A stretch of 64,000 nt of DNA, from positions 575,001-639,000 of the forward strand of contig WPIO01000081.1 in NCBI GenBank assembly GCA_009760855.2, given 5' to 3'. Under the pieces are notes generated by a model. It was not told the origin of the DNA, searched no databases, and saw only the letters and a list, made by a program, of their open reading frames with translations. Shown one piece after another: positions 57,815 to 64,000 of this stretch (its first letter is position 1; each line of letters begins with the position of its first letter). The position numbers and the translations under genes were made by a program. The DNA comes from Cristatella mucedo (Eukaryota > Bryozoa > Phylactolaemata > Cristatellidae).

Positions 57815-58745
57815 CTATAATAATAATAATAAAAATAATAATACACTTGATAAAGCACCCTCGGAGAACTCAATCTCTTTCTAGGCGCTTTACATTTGCT
57901 GCAAAGGGAAATGCAATTGAATGGTGAGTAATATCATGCTTGCTGAACAAGCAACATGAATAACATGGTTAGGGGTGACATGCACAGGGTCAGCATGCAA
58001 ATGTGGTTAGTGGCAGCATGCACAGTGTCAGCACGCATAAGCACATCAAGGACGAATCACAGGGACCCACTAAATGCTGTCCCAAATAGGTGTGTTTTTA
58101 AGTTCTTTTTAAATGTGGTCAAGTCAGGGCATGTCGTGACGCAAGTCGGGAGGGAGTTCCAGGCTTTGGGAGCATGCGAACTAAATTCACGGTCGCCAAA
58201 AGATTTGAGGTTTGTACGAGGTATTGGTAGACTGTTGGATTCCGAAACGCCGGTGGTACGATGCTTGGCCTGGTGGGGGAGTTGATCTTAGAGATAGGCT
58301 GGAGCCAAAGAATGAAGTGACCTAAAAGTGAGCGACAAAACCTTGAAGTCAATCCATGGCTTGACTGGGAGCCAGTGCAGGTCGGCGAGAAGTGGTGTGA
58401 TGTGGCAACTGCGACGCTCACGACAGACAAGTCTAGCTGCAGAGTTTTGCACCAGCTGCAATCGCCTGATCGCACATGCCGGTAGGCCAGTAAGCAGTGA
58501 GTTGCAGAAGTCGAGACGGGATGTCACGAATGCATGGACCAACTTAGACGTGGTATCCTTATCTAAACAAGCCCGAATTTTAGCAATGTTACGTAGCTGA
58601 AAGCAGGCAGATTTGACTGTGGAGCTGATGTGGTCATCAAACGAGAGGTCACCTTGGAACGTGTTTGCAGCACCTCAATAGAAATTCTCTTCTCTTAGGG
58701 CGCTCACCAAGCGCATTATATTTTTATTTTATTTATGTAAATATG
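57815..58745 (-). mobile_element. L2-like LINE family A, well-preserved 3' half
   Basis: Reverse of 51530-52930. (AAT)n, the tail hairpin, then coding sequence including LVHAFVTSRLDFCNSLLTGL and ADLHWLPVKPWIDFKVLSLT, the same as the plus-strand copy over those stretches. Breaks off near 58670. A second short tail (TCTTAGGGCGCTCACCAAGC) follows at 58675-58735. Confidence 0.92.
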
Positions 58746-60235
58746 TGCATGTGAAAAAACCTGTCATAGAAAAGCATCTACGGATTGCGGCAGCGGAAGA
58801 AGCGAGCTTCCCGGTCTTCTGTCTCTTGCAAAGCACTATTACTGCAGAAATCGAACGTTAAGACTCATCATTCCATCCGCTTTCGATATCCGCTTACCGC
58901 TTTTACTTCGGTGGCTTTTTCTATTACCCTGTGGGTTTCGGATGAGAGACGCGGGTCCACAGTGAAAATAACTAATGGGATGTCCGCGACCCATTAGTTC
59001 AGGTGGCGGCAGAGCACATGCAATGTGTACAGACTCTACCAGCGGCGTACCGAGATAGGGGGGGGGGGGCACGTGTTACCTCGTCGCTGAATCAAGACGC
59101 GCCAAAATGGACGCCCAATATCTTTGAGTCTTTTCTATTGCACCTATCGAAGGGTGGGTTGGGGCCATCTGAGTAGTTCGTCCCGGGCGCGAAATATTCT
59201 AGGAATACCACTGGGTTGGACGCTCATAAATTGCCTAAAATTAACCACAAGCCGCTCGATATACTTCCAGCGTCATTAACAGTAAGTCGTATTAGAAAAA
59301 GCGCTCAGAAGTTCCCGTGTATTACGAATGGTACGGCACGTGACTTTTGACAGACTCACAAACAAACCGACAGTAGCTGATGATCAGCGCTGTGACTCAC
59401 CGATGGGAAGACAGTTGCTTCAGTAGAGCGAATGCGGTCAGGCGCACGCCTTAAGTACTGTCCGGATCATATTTCGTGAAATAATCTCGCTACACACATA
59501 ATCGTACATCTCGCTGCACACACATGCTTCATAATCAAGGTCAGCGGCCGAACTCATATTTCACAATCGCGAGGCATTGCACTATCCACTTCCTTGAAAC
59601 TCACGACCGTCCTAAGCGAATTGACAGCTCACAGCCTCGTAGCTCTTGCGACAGTGTCCATCGAGCTTTCGGCCTTCATACTCCTACGTCTTCTAGATTG
59701 CCCGGATGCGAGCTGGAAGTCGGTGGCACGCAGGAACAGTGCCGTTCTCGTCACGCCGGCAGCAGGCGTCCGGCCGCTATTTGCCACTAGCCGTCGCCCG
59801 GAGCCGCAGCCTCGTCTTAGCTGACTGCCGTCTGCTTCTCATTATCAGCTGTCGGTCGCTGCTGTCGAGCTCCGGCCTCCATCCAGGATCCTCCTCCTCC
59901 ATCCAGCCGCCACCGAGTCCGGTAACGCTTCTCATGCCGCAGACAGCATCAATTCAACTGAACGGGCGACAACGGCGCCCACGCCCAGACGGAGGAAAGC
60001 AGAGAGCAGTAGACAAGGCACTACGCCTTGCTGAAGCAGCCAAAGAAGAAGCCAGCGCCAGCGAGATTCCGGGCCAAGAAGCCGCTACCTTTACCAGTGT
60101 GGCGAGTGCAGCGAAATTGCTAATCGCTTCGGCATGCCCGACGAATCGCAGTCTCGCCATTCGGCAGCAATTTGGAATCGGCTCTGTTGTCCGAATTCAG
60201 CAGCGGCATATTGGGTATCCATAAAACGCGAACAT
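58746..60235. other. No gene recognised
   Basis: A frame of 172 codons at 59706-60224 is Ser/Ala/Arg-rich with a Lys/Glu/Ala stretch (ALRLAEAAKEEASASEIPG). It sits directly before the integrase fragment and could be decayed retroelement sequence. No signature supports either view. Confidence 0.45.
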
Positions 60236-60480
60236 TTCATCCCAAATTACAGGCTATTCGAGGAACTCTATAGGCACAAACTGGCGAAAGTCGGTGAAGA
60301 ATGTGGTAGCAAAAAGCTGGATAATTGGCACGTGTTTCTGCCGCATTCGCTGATGGCATTTTGTTCAGCAGGACGCCAGTCTAGCGATTACACTTCTGTC
60401 CGTTTGATGCTGAGCAGATAACTGAGGCTATCGGTGAATCTGTTGACAAGAATCTATCCTTTGAGTAGCCCGCTGTAAGT
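60236..60480 (+). mobile_element. Ty3/gypsy-type integrase fragment
   Basis: One frame reads FEELYRHKLAKVGEEC, DNWHVFLPHSLMAFCSAG, SSDYTSVRLMLSR, a stop, then LRLSVNLLTRIYP. Spacing of W, LP, LMA and S/T..LM matches the end of the integrase core of gypsy-like LTR elements (W-D-x3-LP-x2-LMAYRS). It is broken by a stop and lacks the DDE residues. Confidence 0.6.
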
Positions 60481-61189
60481 GCTCCAGAGTATTGTAGCGC
60501 CCTGCTGGCTTTGGCTGAATTTTAGCGCGAACAAGAGCTGTTCGGCGGCGGGCTAGAGCCCCTTTGTCCTGGAGCAGTGAGCCAGAGAGGAGCGTCAGTG
60601 CGGTTAGAGAGGAAGCGCGTAGGAGCAGGCCAGGAAGCTCTGAGACGAGCGGCGGCGATTCGGCCTTTAGAATTGGTTCGATACTCGCGGAAGCTGCTGA
60701 TAGATGTTGGCTGGCCTGTCAACCCCCGCCTTCCCTCTTTCCAAGAAAGAATCGTCTGGAACCCATTCGCCATTCAAGCTGGACAGAGGGGACATTCCAG
60801 TGGCCTAGTGCCGGTATTAATTCCTCACCGTAATGGGCCACGGTGTCGGGCCCAATACCACTAAGCTCTTGCCCCATTGTCTCAGCCAAGTATTTAAGAG
60901 TCGAGCGACGCTCGCTCTGGGTCTTTTGCCTCGTGTCTTTTGTCTTTGGTCCGGCTCTGCGCCTCGACGCCGTCGGGCACCCGTTTCTCTGAAAGCGAGG
61001 GAGGAGGGCGAGCTGTCCGCCGACGATGGACGGAACAGGACGAGACAGCTCTAAGAGGATTCGGTGGAACTCCACCGAAAACGGTCGTATCGCGCCCGGG
61101 CTGGCATTTTGTGTTCTTTCGTGTTTTGTGTGTTCGCGCTAGCACGTGGTCTCGGCATAGGGATTTGCCGGCGCGAGCTAGGCGTAGTT

Positions 61190-61385
61190 GGCGTCTGTGG
61201 AGCCCTAGTTCTCCGGGTAGGGTTTGGGCTCCGGTTCGCGCTTCAGTGTGGAGAAGTATTTCCTCCACAGGAGTGCTTGAGTTGGCGTGTGTGGAGTATT
61301 CCTGCCGCACTGGTGGAAAACCGAGTTCTAGTTCCCGGTCAGGGTTTAGACTCTGGTTTGGGCTCTTGAACGGGGACTTGTCAAA
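61190..61385 (+). repeat. LTR-like repeat block, left
   Basis: Contains CAGTGTGGAGAAGTATTTCC, then GCTTGAGTTGGCGTGTGTGG, GTATTCCTGCCGCACTGGTG and CGGTCAGGGTTTAGACTC. The same unit occurs in tandem at 62465-62755, on the other side of the gag-like remnant. Confidence 0.7.
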
Positions 61386-61508
61386 TTGCAGGTAAGATCC
61401 TAGGACGAGAAATTCCGCAGGAGGCGGCTTGCTTGAGTAGGTCTCCTGAATTAGACTTGTAGGCGTGTAAATTGGATCGAGCAAAAGAGTCGTTTTAACC
61501 TGAGAGGT

Positions 61509-62070
61509 AGGGACGTGTACCTGGGCAGACCAGGGAAACCGCCCGAGATGAGCCAGGCTCATCAGGCTGTAGCGGGTGGGAGTAGCGCAGCAGCAGGCGC
61601 CAGTGAAGCGTCTGACGGATTTTTGGTAGAAGAACGCTTGCAGCAGATGACGAATGAAATCGCTCAGCTGAAAGCTAGCGCGGACGTGCACGCTCGGCAG
61701 CAGCCGCCGCACCAAGCCGCGCCGCAATTTATGTTTCCTCCGCATTTCTTCGCGGAGCTGACAGGGATGAGTACGACAAATATCGTGCAGCGTTTCTCCG
61801 GTGAGAAACCGAAATCTCGATTAGATGTCTGCAGGAGTAAAAATCACAAGAGCTGTCGGTGGTCACGAAGAACTGGAGTCAACGGAAGAAGCTACGAGAC
61901 GCCATCTCACCAAAAGCCGCTTTGCGGAAGGAGACTGAGGTTCAACATCTTTTGCGTGGCACTTTCTGTCTAAGAGCGGGCACTAACATGCATGTTCTTG
62001 TAGACGAACGCCAACCACCGAATGGACCAACTGAGATTGCATGCTATTCGTTCTGTGGCTCGGCCTGAGG
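61509..62070 (+). mobile_element. Gag-like remnant of an LTR retroelement
   Basis: An open stretch from about 61515 has a likely Met at PEMSQAHQAV. It encodes an Ala/Ser-rich start, a coiled-coil-like LVEERLQQMTNEIAQLKAS, a Pro/Gln patch and PPHFFAELTGMS. A frameshift near 61860 moves to WSQRKKLRDAISP and CYSFCGSA. Composition and position between repeat-bearing flanks suggest gag, but no zinc knuckle is seen. Confidence 0.45.
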
Positions 62071-62464
62071 AGCAGGCCGACGACAGACATTCGACGACGT
62101 TGGGAAGGAGAGAAGTGGAGCGCCGCGATCGCTCCTACCGGAGTAAAAAGCTCAAGACGAACCACAACCTAGCGCGCGGCTTCAGCGCTAGGTAGTGCCT
62201 CGACGAGGGCGTTCCGCTTTTTTTTTCTCCGTAAAATTGAAAGCTGAAAGCTAAGGAAGGGGCCGGAGTTGTTTTTTTGGTGCGCCGCCCAATGAATCAC
62301 TGGCACGTCGCGATGTTAGGTTATGCATAATTACGAGTGATTGTTGCGTTGATTGTGTGCAAGTGTGGGCTTGGCAGCTTGGGTAGTTTAGAGGGCAGAT
62401 CCGAGGTCGGATCTTCCCGTGGTCGATAGGTCTATTTGGGTCGTTTCCCATTATACTCGTAAGC

Positions 62465-62830
62465 AGCCCCAGTGCGGAGAAATATTCCCTCCGTAAGAGT
62501 GCTTGAGGTGGCGTGTGTGAAGTATTCCTGCCGCACTGTTGGAAACCGAGTTCTAGTTCACCGGTCAGGGTTTAGACTCCGATATGCGCTTCAGTGCGGA
62601 GGAGTATTCCCTCCGCAAGAGTGTTTTAAGTTGGCGTGTTTGGGGTATTCCCTCGGCACAGGTGGGAACGGATTCCTAGTTCACCGGTTAGGGTTTAGGG
62701 TCCGGGTCGCGCTTAGTGTGGAGGAGTATTCCCTCCGCAAGAGTGTTAGTGTAGCTGAGAACGTGTGAGGAGTGTGGAGATAAAGCTGAACTAGACGCGC
62801 AGCGACTTTGTGCGCTTGCGAATAAAGTTC
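62465..62830 (+). repeat. LTR-like repeat block, right, with AATAAA
   Basis: About two and a half tandem units of roughly 115 bases, each with a GTGCGGAG...TATTCCCTCCGC inverted motif, then AATAAAGTTCAGTAAAATCC at 62821, a likely poly(A) signal. Fits the 3' LTR of the element whose gag-like remnant precedes it. Confidence 0.6.
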
Positions 62831-63089
62831 AGTAAAATCCCCAATTTGTGTGTCTCGCTTTCCAATTCACGCCGCGGACTCGCGACCCCCTTTAGTAATG
62901 GTAAGCAGGTCAGAGCCAGAAACGCTCGTTTCGTGGCGGCCAGCTTATTGCGCGTAGGTGCGCACCGAACGGCATTAGGCGATAGGCTACGCCGCTAGGT
63001 AAGCGGCAAGTCAAGCTTACCCCGCCGAGCCTTCGGCGTTACAGTATGTTTGTGACGTGTTAATAAGGTTTTAGACATTTACAATCAGT

Positions 63090-63225
63090 CTAGAGAAAAT
63101 TTAGCCGTTTGCCGACGGCACAAATCAGCAGCTGATATAAAAGCCTTCGAGGTTGCACTGCAACCAGGTGACAGGGTTTGGCTTTCAATCCTCGGGTAAA
63201 GAAGGTACTCAGCTTTTGAGTCCTT
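63090..63225 (+). mobile_element. Ty3/gypsy-type integrase C-terminal fragment
   Basis: ALQPGDRVWLS, then a frameshift to NPRVKKVLSF, matches the C-terminal GDRVWL-NPR-KKG pattern of gypsy-like integrases. It continues the fragment at 60236-60480 in family order but lies 2.6 kb away, behind the LTR-like block. Confidence 0.6.
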
Positions 63226-63237
63226 AGGAGCTTCCAT

Positions 63238-64000
63238 ATGCTGTTCATAATAATATTATTATTATTATTAATTCACTTGAATAGCACACTCGGAGAGCCT
63301 AGTGTCTTTCCAGTCACTTTACAGATACCGTACAGGAGGCATGATCAAATGGTTAGTGGTCACATGCACACTGTCAATAAGCAAGACATGGTTAGAGGTT
63401 ACATGCACATTGGCAACGTGTACATTGCGGTTAGTGGTTGCATGCACAGTGTTAGCATGCATAGACCAACAAAAGACGAGTCACAATCAACCAATTAAGG
63501 ATGTAATAAACGTGCGAATTTCTAGCTTCTTTTTAAATGCGAAGTCAGCTAATGTCAAGACCTCGGTTGCAAGTGAGCTCCAGGCTTTGGGAGCATACGA
63601 ACTTTAGGCACGGTCTCGAAAGCTTTGACCTTAATGAGATGCAGCTTAATGGTTTCTGTCAGAAAAGCAGGTGGTACAATGCCTAGTCTGGTGAAGGAGA
63701 GTTCTGATAGGTAGGCTGTAGTCAGAGAATGAAGAATCCTAGAAGTGAGCTGCAAAGCCTTGAAGTCGATGTGCTGCTTGGTTGGGAGCCAGCAAGTGCT
63801 TTGTAACACAAGTCAAGACCGGATGTCACAAATGCGTAGATCAATTTGAGAGTAGTAAACTTGCCAAAGCAAGTCCATATGTTAGCAACGCTATGAGGCA
63901 GAAAATAGGCAGACTTGACTGTAGAGCTTGTCTACTAATAGGTCGTCTACTGACAGCTCAACGATATCATCTTTCCTGCAGACGACTCTGGCACATCATC
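63238..64000 (-). mobile_element. L2-like LINE family A, cut by the window end
   Basis: (ATT)n at 63247-63271, a decayed tail, GTGGTCACATGCACACTGTC, CTCCAGGCTTTGGGAGCATA and GGTAGGCTGTAGTCAGAG are the reverse of the family A 3' end. Strongly diverged. Confidence 0.85.

Noticed and set aside
59706-60224. 172-codon frame with a Lys/Glu/Ala stretch as a possible gene
   Set aside because: No domain, no start or splice context, and it abuts retroelement sequence. Left as unassigned.

Overview
This is a window from an intron-rich, repeat-rich animal genome. Evidence: split genes with GT-AG introns, L2-type LINEs, tRNA-derived SINEs, long CT/GA, CA and TA microsatellites, and two genes of animal-only families. 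The phylum cannot be fixed from sequence alone. A caspase-8 with two intact death-effector domains and the abundant L2-type LINEs fit a non-insect, probably aquatic invertebrate or basal deuterostome/lophotrochozoan better than a mammal or a fly, but that is inference. Two real host genes are supported, lying tail to tail. Almost everything else is mobile-element debris or simple repeat. Gene 1 (plus strand, 1-31279, 5' end outside the window) is a multiplexin, i.e. a collagen XV/XVIII-type basement-membrane proteoglycan. I assembled 16 exons whose splice phases all agree and which give about 943 codons. They encode a thrombospondin-N/laminin-G-like domain, two tandemly duplicated exons of Glu/Asp-Gly-Ser-Gly-Glu glycosaminoglycan sites, a Ser/Thr-rich region, interrupted Gly-X-Y segments, a trimerisation domain, a very short hinge and a complete endostatin ending at 31279. 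Some exons are probably still missing in the long introns 498-6246 and 23330-28133. Gene 2 (minus strand, 54095 to 40625) is a complete caspase-8. Eight phase-consistent exons give 612 codons plus stop: a Pro-rich N-terminus, two DEDs, a low-complexity linker with seven Ala-Ala-Ile-Pro repeats, the p20 subunit with catalytic His431 and Cys474 (QACQG), a LETD processing motif, and the p10 subunit. Its first intron appears to use a GC donor. Between and inside the genes lie many copies of an L2-like LINE (youngest-looking at 51530-52930 and 57815-58670), a second LINE family (14550-16340 and fragments), and two tRNA-derived SINE families. One SINE family carries a 3' hairpin tail almost the same as the LINE tail, which suggests it borrows the LINE machinery. 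The right end (60.2-63.2 kb) holds broken pieces of Ty3/gypsy-type LTR elements, apparently one inside another. The two genes have no obvious shared pathway; one shapes extracellular matrix and the other starts death-receptor apoptosis. The most unusual points are the recent duplication of the glycosaminoglycan exon, the complementary CT and GA tracts bracketing a frame-neutral 450-nt set of collagen exons, the extra cysteine pair in endostatin, the GC-AG intron and the coding 12-bp minisatellite in caspase-8, and the SINE/LINE tail sharing. I see no wholly new multi-gene system.
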